Below, piece by piece: positions 22,280-33,338 of a stretch of 64,000 bases of DNA. Source of the stretch: Nematostella vectensis (Eukaryota; Cnidaria; Anthozoa; Actiniaria; Edwardsiidae); the NCBI RefSeq assembly GCF_932526225.1, contig NC_064034.1:10417387-10481386 (forward strand), written 5' to 3'. The translations under genes were made by a program, and so were the position numbers. The stretch's first letter is position 1. Each line of letters starts with the position of its first letter. Below the pieces are notes generated by a model that was not told where the DNA came from, made no database searches, and worked only from the letters and a program-made list of their open reading frames with translations.

Positions 22280-25200
22280 ATGTCGATCGCTGTTGCCACT
22301 CCGAGGCATTGCTTCGGCTTGAAAGCCGATGTAGCCAGTAATATCTGCTACTTGGATGAACAAACCATCATATATCCAGCGGGGTCGAACTGCATTTTGT
22401 ATAACATCGATCAGAAATCGCAGCGATTTATCCCTGGATCTGATAAAAGTGTGGGAATGACAGCGATGGCAGTTAGCCCAAACAGACGATATGTTGCCAT
22501 TGCAGAAAAGGGTGAAAAAGCCACGATCACTATTTACGATCTTCATACTCTGAGAAAAAAGAAAGTCCTTAGTCATCCCGAAGTTCAGTCTGCAGAGTTT
22601 GTTAGCCTGGCTTTCTCCCCAGACTCCAAGTATTTGGTCTCACAGTCTGGCCGACCCGACTGGACTTTGCTTTACTGGACATGGGAAAAAGCCAAAGTAA
22701 TGGCGTTTACCAAGTCTTCTAATCAACAGGACTCCGCCGTTTACCAGGTAAGACATGTTGCAAAAGCCAAATTGTTTACAAGTGCAGATGATTTATTTTG
22801 TTTTGAATTTATGAATGGTTGTGATGTATGTAAGAAAATGTAATCAATATATTTCAAAAGAAAGACTTATATTAAAACATATTTATATATACCTGAGTGA
22901 GGATATTAAAATATCTAGCACACATCATATGTTGATTTATTTTATTTTCTCATTTCTCGTCTTTATCTATTTTTAGGTTTCATTTAATCCACAAGATAAC
23001 ACACAGCTTTGTGTTGTTGGCAATGGGATATTCAAGCTTTTCCGCTACAGTGAGGGTAATCTCAAACAGTTTGCTTTCCAAAAGATGGAGCCACAGAACT
23101 TCTTGTGTCATGCATGGGTCTCTGATGAAAGGATCATAACAGGGACAGACACCGGTCGCTTACTTCTTTTTGAGTCTGGAGAACTAAAGAATGAGTTCAG
23201 TGTTTTGGGAGGTGGACCAAGTGCTCCAGGCACTGCAAGGTATTAATCCAACTTGTGTTTATACCAAGTGAAGTTGCATTTTAACTATGCGAAACAGGGA
23301 AGGCTATTTGAATGCTGTGGGCTGTTAACTTTATGGTGTAGTGGAGCTGGACTTGTAGGGGAGGTAGGCCTTGATAAAAAATCTAAAGACATACATAGGG
23401 GCAGTGGATATTAAAGAGGTAATTAATGATCCCTGGTGTATAGGTTTCTGGAAATTTAGGCATTTTGGAACCCACCAACATGCTGAGATTTATTGAAGCC
23501 CTTAAAGTATTACATGACATAAATAATTTTCTGTTATTTCAGACAACTAAGCACTGCTGCTATTGGAGCAGATCCTTCCCCAACCCAAACAGCATATCCC
23601 CAGATCACATGCATTGCTGCCTACTCCAAAGGTTTTATTTGTTCTGGTGGTGCCGGCACTGTCCATCTGTTTGAGAAAGCAGAAGAGAAAGATGCCTACA
23701 AAAAGAGCAGAGAGATTAGAATCCCAACTGATACAACCAATCCTGACCCGCAAATGATTGAAAGTCAGGAAATAAAGGATCTGACTGTCAGTCCCTCTGA
23801 GGAGACTTTGGTGTGCAGCACCAGCACATCACAACTCTACAGCATCACACTGTCAACTGCAGACCTGGGAAAGGTGTGTAGAACTGGAAGTTACTATTGT
23901 AGTTGTTCATCTCTGCCTTGTTTTTTAGTGTTTCTTTAATCAAGTTTGATATTTCAGCCCTGGGAATCTGGAAAGAAGAAACGAAAGAAATCGCTAATTG
24001 TTGTTAGTAATTTGAGTAATTTTGATAGATAAAAGCACAAGGCATTGTTTAAAGATCTACACTATTTGTATGAGCCTTAATGCATGAACAGCTGTTTATC
24101 ACTTTGACATGGTGTCATATAATTTTAGTGGGTATTAAGCCTGTTTACTATGCTCACTTCTAAGTAATTTGCTTGTATTCCAGGGTGATCTTGCAACTTT
24201 TGAGCTTCTCTCCCAATCTTTCCATCATGGGGTTATCACTGGAATGGATGTTTGCATCAGAAAGCCTTTGATAGCAACTTGCAGTTTGGATAGATCTGTG
24301 CGAATATGGAATTATGAGACTTGGTAAGTTGCCTTATTATTGTTTCTGTTACTTGATCATTCTTAGTTTGACTTACTAACAAGATTTATTCTGTATTTCT
24401 AGCTCTCTGGAGGCATATAAAGAATTCCAAGAAGAATGTTATAGCATTGCCCTGCATCCTTCTGGTCTATACATCTTGGTTGGATTTAGCGACAAGCTGC
24501 GGTTAATGAACCTGCTGATTGATGACATTAGATACTTCAAAGAGTTTACTATTCGAGGATGCAGAGAGGTAATTTGATGACTATTGGATGATCTGTTGTC
24601 TCTGTCTAAATTGTAACAAAAAAAAGTTATAAGTTCACCTTACACCTTAAAGCCGCATTGTCACCAGTTTACTTCCGGAGGTCCGACGGAAACCTCAACC
24701 GTTAAAAGACAAAAGAATCTATTAGAATCCGAGATATTTAACAGGCAATCCGCTCTAAATTATCAATCACATCCTCTAAAAAACTTCCAATAGACACACT
24801 GCTTTCAATATTTTGAAATATTTTTGCGTTTTCCTTTAAAAATCATCGGATATTGTTACGTAATCGACCGGAAGTAAACTAGTGACAATGCGGCTTTAAC
24901 AGTTGAAATATAGCTAATCTTTTGAATTTTTTTTACAGTGCTCATTCAGCAATGGTGGTCATCTTTTTGCTGCTGTCCATGGTAATGTCATTCAGCTTTA
25001 CTCATCAACCACGTTTGAAAATGTTGGAAACCTGAAGGGTCATAATGGTAAGGTCCGCCAAGTTATTTGGAGTCAGGACGACAGTAAGATTATTTCTTGT
25101 GGAATGGATGGAGCAGTTTATGAATGGAATGTGTACAACTACAAGCGTGAAGGAGAAAGTGTACTCAAGTCCTGTAGCTATACAAGTGTAACAGTATCAC

Positions 25201-28200
25201 CCGATGGGCGTACAACATTTGCTGTTGGCTCTGACAGAACTATCAAGGAAATTTGTGATTCGCAGGTGTGTAAAAGTCATTCTATGGCAAGCTGCAATAC
25301 CATTTACAAAATTTAATTCAAATGATTGAGTCACTCATATCATGCTTAATTTTCTCTTAGATACTCCGTGAAGTCCCAGCATCTGACATGGTGCTCACAC
25401 AGTGTGTGATGTCCAGGTCAGGGCGGATGTTGTTTGCTGGTACTGCATCAGGTACTTTACGAGCAATGAAGTTTCCTTTGACTGTACCAGGAGAGTGGCA
25501 GGAACACCAAGTCCATGCTGGATCCATTAATAAGGTACAGGTTCATCTGTTTGTAGCTATTTTAAGGTGACATTCTATGAGACAACATAACTTCTTTGTT
25601 ATTGATAATGTCATGAGTTATGCATCTACTATAGTTTCTTTATTGAGATTTGGGCCAGTTTCAGGATGGGTCATTCTTAATACGTTTTGGGGTTTTAAAA
25701 TGCTAATAGCTTAGAGCATAATTGATTAATTCATTCGGTATAATCTCTCTTTCTCTTTAGTGTTTGGCTGATTCTCAGTTTTTTTAATTCTGAAATAGTT
25801 CTGTCTCACTGACCCTACTGTGTCTCTTTAATCTAGATGCGCATGTCATATGATGACCAGTATCTCTTTACTGCAAGTGAGGATGGCTCTCTCTACATCT
25901 ACAAGGCTGTTGATAAGGAAGGGCGTGGTCTTAAGAGGGACAAGGAAGTGGGGTATGCCGAGGAGATCCTTATCACCAAGTCAGACCTTGAGGAAAAGGT
26001 ATGTGTTCTTTGGTCTCACTCAACCATCTGTCAGAGAGTTCATATGCTTTAAATCTATTCATTTAAAACGCTACATCTGCAGGACGACCGTTTTTGATTG
26101 GTAGAGCTGTGGGATGTTGTCATTAACCTACACTGGTTTTAAGCTTCTAACTTGGGCACCACCATCCAAAACATTTTGGAAACAAAAAAACTTGTTTAAG
26201 ATAAATGTGTTCAAGTACTTTAAATGCTGCTAGACGAAGGGAAAAAGATAACAGAAGACTGTATAAACTTTACATTTGTGCTGATTTTTACATCCCCCAA
26301 GTACACCTCTCATTGTTCAAGAAAATAATGTCTTGTGTGGATCATTCCCTTTAGAATGCAATGATGGCAGAGCTGAAAACTCGTGTTGAGGAGTTGAAGA
26401 TGGAGAACGAGTACCAGCTACGGCTCAAAGACATGAACTACAACGAGAAGATAAAGGAGCTGACCGAGAAGTTCATCCAAGAGATGGAGTCCCTGAAGAC
26501 CAAGAACCAAGTCCTCAAGACCGACAAGGACAAAGAGGAGGCTAAACACGAAGAAGAGGTCAGTTATAAACTTGGCAGTTTAGGCTATTGGTCAACGGCT
26601 ATTAGATTGATTGTCGACCCTTTTATCGATTTCTGGTTACCATATGGTCGTGCATTCGATCGGACACAGCTAATGTGGCGGTACGATCGCAACCGACTGA
26701 GTTCCGATCGAAAAGTGGTTTCAATATGATATCAGGGTGGGTTTCCATATAATTGTTCATTCATGATCGCCTGCAATAAAGCGCGATCATATAAAACCCA
26801 GTCTTTTTGATCTATGTATGGCCCAGGGAGGCGACTCTGACAAAAACAGACGGGGGTGATCGTCGGCAAAATCAATTTTAACTCTAAGAGGTAACACTTT
26901 GGGTGTGGTCAACAGAGTTCTTACCCCTAAGATTCGAAGGAATTTGTAACCCTAAGAGAAGCAGATTCTAAGCATAATCAGAAACCGCTAAACACCCTCT
27001 AAGGAATAGCAGTTGGTCGAAATTTTATACCCTAAAAGATAAGACGATCTCCCTCTACATTTTTGGGGAGCTCCCCCACCCACCTGGGATGTATTATCGA
27101 CGTTTTACAGTCGGCTACTAGATCGCTGGTCTTAGGTAAGTTTAAGAACATTTGCTAAGCAAATTTTGGGAGAAAGTACTGAAAAAAGTTTTCGCATTTA
27201 TACATTAAACGTGTCATTTCGTCGTTTTCGTAATCACATTAAACTGGAATGGATGTGGAAGCTCATCTTTTGCGTTTATTCAAAGGTTGCGGATCACATG
27301 GAGAAGCACAGTAAAGAGTTACAAGATCTCGAGTCAGCCAATAACCAAAAGCTCATGTCCGAGTACGAGAAATACCAGGAGTTACAGGCGAAGAGCCAGA
27401 AAATGCAGGAAGACTATGAGCGCCAACTGACGGAGATGGAGGAAGCCAGAGAACAGGTGCTTGAGGAGCTTACCGAGTACTACGAGAACAAACTACAGGA
27501 AAAGACTGCTCAGCTGGACCAGTCTCAAGAGGAGTCAAGGCAACAACTCCGCGAGTACGAAGAAACCAAGAAGCAGATAGAGGAAGATGCAGATCGGGAG
27601 ATCCTTGATATCAAGAACAAGTACGAGCGACGGCTGAGAGAGGAGAAGGAGGCGAACCTAAGGCTTAAAGGAGAGACAGGAATAATGAGGAAAAAGGTAA
27701 GGCAGGGCATACCGACCATTTATTCATTTTCTCACTATCACTTTTATAATAATGGCAACAAAACCATTGGTTTAACTTCATTCAGTATTCGTGCTCCATC
27801 AAGTGGACTCCAGTAGAAAGGGGCCTCTAGGGGGTACTACCTTAATTTCAAGTAAGGGATAATACCTCGATTCCCAGGCGGTACTTGGGTATGGATTTTA
27901 GATTGGTAAGTCTTGAGAAACTTCCAGGAGGTAATACAACAGTTTCCAGGTATGGGTCAATACTTCGATTTTCAGGTATCCTTGATTTCCCGAGCGGTAA
28001 ATTTTAGAAGGGAGTTTTTTTATGAGGGGTTTGGATATCGAATGAATTAGCCCATTTCAAAATGATATAATAAGGAAGAATGATATAGATATTCCGTAAC
28101 GCTGTTTCTCAACTGCCACTTTCTTTACACAGTTCACAAGCCTGCAAAAGGAAATCGACGACTACAAGGCGGAAATTCAACGCCAACACAACGAGAATGT

Positions 28201-29973
28201 CAAGCTTCAGGGTGTTATCAAATCGCTAGAAAAAGACATCTATGGGCTGAAGAAAGAAATCCAGGAACGTGACGAGACGATCCAAGACAAGGAAAAGAGG
28301 ATCTACGACTTAAAGAAGAAAAACCAGGAGCTGGAGAAGTTCAAGTTTGTACTGGACTACAAGATCAAGGAACTGAAGAAGCAAATCGAACCTCGGGAGA
28401 ACGACATAAAGGCAATGAAGGAACAAATTCAGGAGGTACGAGGAACATACACAGAACAGTATACTGTAACTATATTCGTCCTTGTTTGACGTAATTTTTT
28501 TAGTAGTAAGTTTTTCAAAATCTAGATTTCTGAGTTTTTTTTCTTTTTCTCTTCTTGACGGACATAGCTTGACTTGGCTTGACTTCTAGATTTTATGTGA
28601 CGTTAAATTTCATTATTCTAATTTTGGTTGTAGATGGAGAGTGAACTTGAGCGGTTCCACAAGCAGAACACAAGCCTTGAACTGAACATCACCGAGCTCA
28701 GGCTCAAGTTGAAAGCCACAGACAAAGAGATGCACCAGGAGAGACAGAAGGTGGGCATGTCCTCATATGTGACTTGCGCAATGAGGTCTTCTATGACGTC
28801 ACAGACGCTGTGTGATGAGGCCTATTATGACGTCGATTACTTTGTATAATGTAGACGTTTGTATTGTTTTCTTTATTCCACTTTCTCTGTCTGATATATG
28901 TCTTTTCCAAAGGTCCGAGATGTGGAGGCGGTTGTCAAAAGGTTTAAGACCGATCTTTATAACTGCGTTGGATTTATCCAAGAGCCAAAGAAATTGAAAG
29001 AAAATGTTAAGGCGTTGTACCAGAAATACGTACAGGACGAAACGGTAGGCTAGAATATTGACTTACCCCTATTTTGGCAATTAACGCTTTCGCTAAGTAT
29101 TGGTTTCTGATTTGTATGGATAGCCTGAGTCCGCCGGCGTCGATGCCGATATCCAGCGGGAGTACGCTCGACAACGTGAGCACTTGGAGCGAAGTGTGGC
29201 GTCACTGCGCAAGAAACTCACCAAAGACTCCGAAATTCACCGCGCGGATAATGTCAGAATTATGCAGGTTAGTTGAATAAACACATGATCGAAACAGATT
29301 TGGGGTCTTATGATCAGAGAAGTACATTCGCGAAAAGCAACTACAACACCTACAACGAAAGGTTGGGCATATTTTAGCTATCACGCTTTTCCTCTAAAAT
29401 TTCAATTCAGGTGTGTGTGTCAAGCTCGTACCCAGTATTGGCTAAGGGTGGGTGCGCAGTCAAAGGTATCATATGGAAAGAGCATAGTATTTGAAGATAC
29501 CTTAATAAGAAATTAACCACTTTTTGGCCGCGAGGGTCGGGGGTGGGGGTGGTTGCGCATCCTGTGTACACACCTTTGTTTGTGTTTGGGGGCTCTGAAC
29601 CTGTTCTTGGCTATGCCTTTGAAAAATAACTTACCGGTTATGTATTTCTTTTTTTTTTTTACAGGAAAACGTTACGCTTATCAAAGAAATAAATGACCTT
29701 CGACGTGAGCTCAAAATCGCACGTACCCAAGTACACGACTTGGAGACCGCACTAGGTGTCATGCGCAAACAGCAGCACCAAGGAAACGCGGGCTCAGACG
29801 ACCAGAATAACGCAGACGACAAGAAATCCGACGAGCTCTTCCACATGGAAAAAATAGTCGACATCCAGAAATCGGAAATTCGCAAGCTTAGAAGCCAAAT
29901 AAAAGATCTTGAAAATCTAGGTTACAACAGACCTCCCTCTGGTGGTAAACTACCGCCTGTTCCTGTTATCTAA
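22280..29973 (+). CDS. CFAP57: Cilia- and flagella-associated protein 57 (WDR65)
   Basis: Exons: 22280-22747, 22977-23239, 23543-23873, 24184-24323, 24403-24568, 24939-25265, 25361-25534, 25837-25998, 26355-26558, 27286-27696, 28133-28435, 28634-28750, 28913-29044, 29124-29267 and 29665-29973. All have GT-AG ends, and the phases join to 1216 residues, close to the vertebrate length of about 1250. Residues 1 to about 677 form WD-repeat propellers ([43 protein letters not shown]). The rest is a long, highly charged coiled coil with [32 protein letters not shown] and [16 protein letters not shown]. The order and motifs match CFAP57, a component of motile-cilium axonemes linked to inner dynein arm assembly. 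The start Met precedes the conserved N-terminus. Intron 5 holds a MITE and intron 14 a hAT-like repeat. A polyadenylation signal follows at 30160. Confidence 0.97.
24651..24895. mobile_element. MITE in CFAP57 intron 5
   Basis: A 245-base element has nearly identical inverted ends, AGCCGCATTGTCACCAGTTT against AGCCGCATTGTCACTAGTTT, continuing ACTTCCGG. TTAA flanks both sides (24647-24650 and 24896-24899), which would suit a piggyBac-type duplication, although the tip sequence is not a typical piggyBac tip. It is non-coding. Confidence 0.85.
29421..29575. mobile_element. Dispersed hAT-like short element, copy 2
   Basis: This fragment in CFAP57 intron 14 matches the one at 13409-13570: a start like GCTCGTACCCAGTATTGGC, then ggtatcatatgg, gcatagtatttgaa, ttggccgc, a G-rich stretch and cctgtgtacac at the end. 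It is decayed at the tips. Confidence 0.65.
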
Positions 29974-30159
29974 AGCTTTTATGCAATGGAAAATCTGAAT
30001 TGTAAATATTGAGTGAAAACCCACTGTAAAACATGACCTTGTGAAAAACTTTGTGAAAAACTGACAAATAATGTTGATATGCTCTCGTCCAAAAATCAAG
30101 ACTATCTAAACACTTCATTTTATATAGGATATATTCATTGTAAATAGATAAAAGTTGAG

Positions 30160-30165
30160 AATAAA
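30160..30165 (+). terminator. Polyadenylation signal of CFAP57
   Basis: AATAAA lies 187 bases after the CFAP57 stop codon, in an A-rich 3' region. The rest of the stretch to 30960 shows no gene and holds the 5' region of the next gene. Confidence 0.6.
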
Positions 30166-30960
30166 AGACGGTGTTTATAAGAAGAGAAGCAGTTATTTCA
30201 ATCCCATGTCGGAGAAGCAGTCGAAAGCAGAGTAAGGCCTAGAGGATGATGATGATAGAATATGTAGTACTTGTATAGGTAGTGCTAGGGTGGATATGTC
30301 GATGTACCGCTTATTCTCTCACCCCTATAACAGCCTGCGTCGCTGACGGATGTAAGTTCCAGCTCTCGCGCGGCCATTAAAAAAAACTGCGATGGAGTTC
30401 GCGTATATAGATACTCAGGCTACTATATCATTTTCTGATTTTTAGCTATAAGCTATCGTAAAAGCCACGAACGGTGATACATCTGTATTTGTTAGTAATT
30501 GGGGACCATCCTTCTTTCTAGAGATAGAAAAACTCCTTGGTCTCGGAGGATGTTTAGCAACCGTAAGGATGTAGCTGTTATTTTTTAGTCACAATATACT
30601 TTTAGTCGAAGTAATTTTACAAGGCACGCACTTCGGCTGGATTAGGTCGGGCGTTAAATTGGGATCACTTTAGACGTAAGAAAAGTGGAAGTTGTCTCAG
30701 TTTAGCGGATATTAAAAGTTCACTACGTGCACACAGACAACAATTCTGATTGAAATTCAAATTTTCAAATACTGAGTGTCTCTAGAGACTTGGACTATCC
30801 TACCGCCCTTGTTTTGATATTTTCATCATGTCAAGTGTATGAAGTCCCCAGCGGGCGGAGTTACACAACGCTCCCAGGGGAGCCCTGTGTGAGACTCCGA
30901 CCGCTGGGGGTTGCGAAAGAGACTAAAGTGTATGTGGTGCTTCAGAGAGTAAACGAAAAC

Positions 30961-31911
30961 ATGGCTGCCTCACGTAACGTCGTCATCGTTGCTGTTCTTG
31001 CTATCGCTGTGTACTTTATCCGTGAGCACTGCCAAGGAAGAGTGTGCAAGAGTGAAGCGAGACTTGACGGCAAGACGGTCATCATTACTGGCGCCACTAC
31101 AGGCATCGGGAAAGAAACTGCAGTTGATCTGGCAAAGCGCGGTGCACGAGTCATCATCGGCGCTCGAAACCTGGACAGAGGTAACGCTGCAGTTAGAGAT
31201 ATCCAGGCAAGATCAGGCAGTCAGCAAGTCTTCGTAGAACACCTAGACCTTGCTTCTCTTAGCTCTGTCCGTAAATTCGCTGAGGTTATTAACAAAAAGG
31301 AAGAGAGAGTCGATATTCTGATGAACAATGCTGGTGTGGCTTGGATTCCTTTCAAGAGAACAGAAGATGGATTCGAGATGATGTTTGGGGTGAATCACTT
31401 GAGTCATTTCCTCTTAACCAATCTGCTACTAGACAAGCTGAAGCGCTCTGCTCCAAGCAGAATTATTAACGTATCTTCAAAAGCTCATCTTTTTACCTCC
31501 GAAATTGATTTTGTGGATTGGAACGATGAGAGCAAATATTCAATGCTATCACGCTATGCAAACAGTAAATTAGCAAATGTCCTATTTGCGAGGGAACTTG
31601 CTAAAAGGCTCAAGGACACTGGTGTAACAACATACTCTCTTCATCCTGGTACTATAATGACCGATCTAGGGAGGGATATCCCTGGGGGTAAATTCATCAA
31701 AGTGTTCCTTTGGCCGATACAAAAAGTATTTTTTAAAAGTCTCGAGCATGGTGCACAGACACAAATTTGCTGTGCTGTGTCTGAGGAACATGCAAATGAG
31801 ACTGGCTTGTACTATGATGACTGCCAAGTGGCTGAGCCAAGTAAAGCCGCACAAGATGATGAAGCAGCAAAGAAACTCTGGGATCTCAGTGCTAAGTTGG
31901 TTTCATTGTGA
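30961..31911 (+). CDS. Short-chain dehydrogenase, retinol dehydrogenase 11-14 type
   Basis: The frame gives 316 residues in one exon. The N-terminus is a hydrophobic segment (residues about 6-20), as in membrane-anchored retinol dehydrogenases. TGATTGIG (43-50) is the classical NAD(P)-binding turn. NNAG follows, then INVSSK with the catalytic Ser region and YANSK with the Tyr-x-x-x-Lys pair. HPG appears further on. These mark a classical SDR that probably oxidises or reduces retinoid- or lipid-type alcohols and aldehydes; the substrate cannot be told from sequence. The frame stays open upstream to 30790, adding 57 codons, but I chose the Met at 30961 because it has a good context (aaacATGG) and directly precedes the membrane anchor. 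AATAAA at 31921 is ten bases past the stop, so the 3' end may be very short. The lack of introns, next to intron-rich genes, suggests a retrocopy or an old intron loss. Confidence 0.93.
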   Translation: MAASRNVVIVAVLAIAVYFIREHCQGRVCKSEARLDGKTVIITGATTGIGKETAVDLAKRGARVIIGARNLDRGNAAVRDIQARSGSQQVFVEHLDLASLSSVRKFAEVINKKEERVDILMNNAGVAWIPFKRTEDGFEMMFGVNHLSHFLLTNLLLDKLKRSAPSRIINVSSKAHLFTSEIDFVDWNDESKYSMLSRYANSKLANVLFARELAKRLKDTGVTTYSLHPGTIMTDLGRDIPGGKFIKVFLWPIQKVFFKSLEHGAQTQICCAVSEEHANETGLYYDDCQVAEPSKAAQDDEAAKKLWDLSAKLVSL

Positions 31912-33338
31912 TTATTTTAGAATAAAATTAATATTAGCCTTTCTACCTGATATGCAGTTTCTTAGAAAATATTTAAATACTGAACTTGATCTTGGAATGA
32001 TTCTAAACGGTGCTTCTTTTATACTAAACATTTTATAGTGGAGGGCTAAAATTCACTGAACATTTCAACAGAAAATTAAAATACCAGTTACCCTGGATGC
32101 ATATTCTGGGTACGCAGGCAGAATAGGATTATGCATTTTAATGTGCACTGTAGCCTGTTCTAAAAGATTGGAGATTACCTGATAATGTGCTATGCCATGC
32201 TGTAATTATAGGGTAGAGAGGGTTTATTATATGCCAGACAACTGTAACATCACCACTAGCATAGAGAATCCACAAAATTGTTAAAAATCTGTAGAAACGG
32301 TAAAATATTAAATTGAAAGAATTGTACCACTGAGTTTTTCAATAGTCAAAATTCTTGAATGCTTGTGAAAAAGTTTCATGTTTATCAAAAGTCTGATCTG
32401 CAATACATTGTTTTCCTCCCATATAAGAAGAAGCATATTTTTGGGGACATATAAGGGAATTGTTCTGCTTTTGCACAGTCAATTATCTATAAAAATTCTT
32501 TGGAAACCACTGAAATGCTAGCCTGCATAGCGGCTCTGGCCGCACGCCACTTTTTCTTCTCTCGCTCCCACAGGTAGCCCAAGCTCTTTATTTTCCCTAA
32601 TAATATACACAGTTAACATAATAAAATTAGTAAAAAAATGAAAACAACTTGTTGAAAAGATGTTGTGTAGTCTAGTGTTGTGTTTATGTTTACTTTTTGC
32701 GTGTTCTTTGGCCTTATGCGTCTTTTTCAAGATTCAAGATTCGCGATTTAAACTTTTACCCGAATGTCTTTTTAACAAGTTGTTTTTGTATTTTTCACTA
32801 ATTTTTTTTTCGCCCTATGTTTACCATAAATATCATTAGGGACAAATAAAGAGATTGGGCTACCTGTGGCTGGACTGTTTTCACAACAACGGAAACATTT
32901 GTCCAAGATAAATATGAAGAATTAAAGTTAGTTGAGCAGTTTTTATCGCTAAGAGAAGAGTTACAATAAACCTTAAACATAAAAATAAAAAGTAGGTTGT
33001 TTTCTTGTTTCTGTTGTTGTTATTACTTGGTTTACCTGTGAAAATTCCCATTGTAATATTTGATGCTGCAAGATTTCATAAAGTTAGACTGTTTTCACAA
33101 CAACGGAAACATTTGTCTAAGATAAATATGAAGAATTTAGTTGTCCAGTTGTTATCACTAAGAGAAGAGTTACAATTAAAAAGTAGGTCGTTTTCTAGCC
33201 TTCTGTTTCTAAAAAAAATATTGTTTCTGTTGTTGTTTGGTTTACCTGTGGTTTTCGTGCCTGGGCGAGTTTGTCGAGTGATGCTTGAGCTGCTCGGTGG
33301 GCTGTGGGGGAAGAAAAAGCTTTTCTTCTGAGTGAAAT
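31912..33338. repeat. Intergenic region with a ~165-bp tandem duplication
   Basis: Two copies, 32873-33040 and 33087-33250, share gactgttttcacaacaacgg, aaacatttgt, aagataaatatgaagaat, aagagaagagttacaat and tggtttacctgtg. They differ by small insertions and lie directly upstream of the vWA gene, so promoter sequence may be duplicated. A frame of about 108 codons runs across the second copy (33005-33331), but the first copy has stops in the equivalent frame, so I do not call it a gene. The rest shows nothing. Confidence 0.75.

Noticed and set aside
26361-26729. Extended frame running past CFAP57 exon 9 into intron
   Set aside because: The coiled-coil homology stops at a clean donor at 26558 and resumes in frame at 27286.
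30790-30960. Upstream start for the dehydrogenase
   Set aside because: The added residues lack any SDR feature and would place polar sequence before the membrane anchor; kept only as a finding.
33005-33331. 108-codon hydrophobic frame upstream of the vWA gene
   Set aside because: The matching frame in the first duplicate copy has stops and the composition is driven by T-rich sequence.
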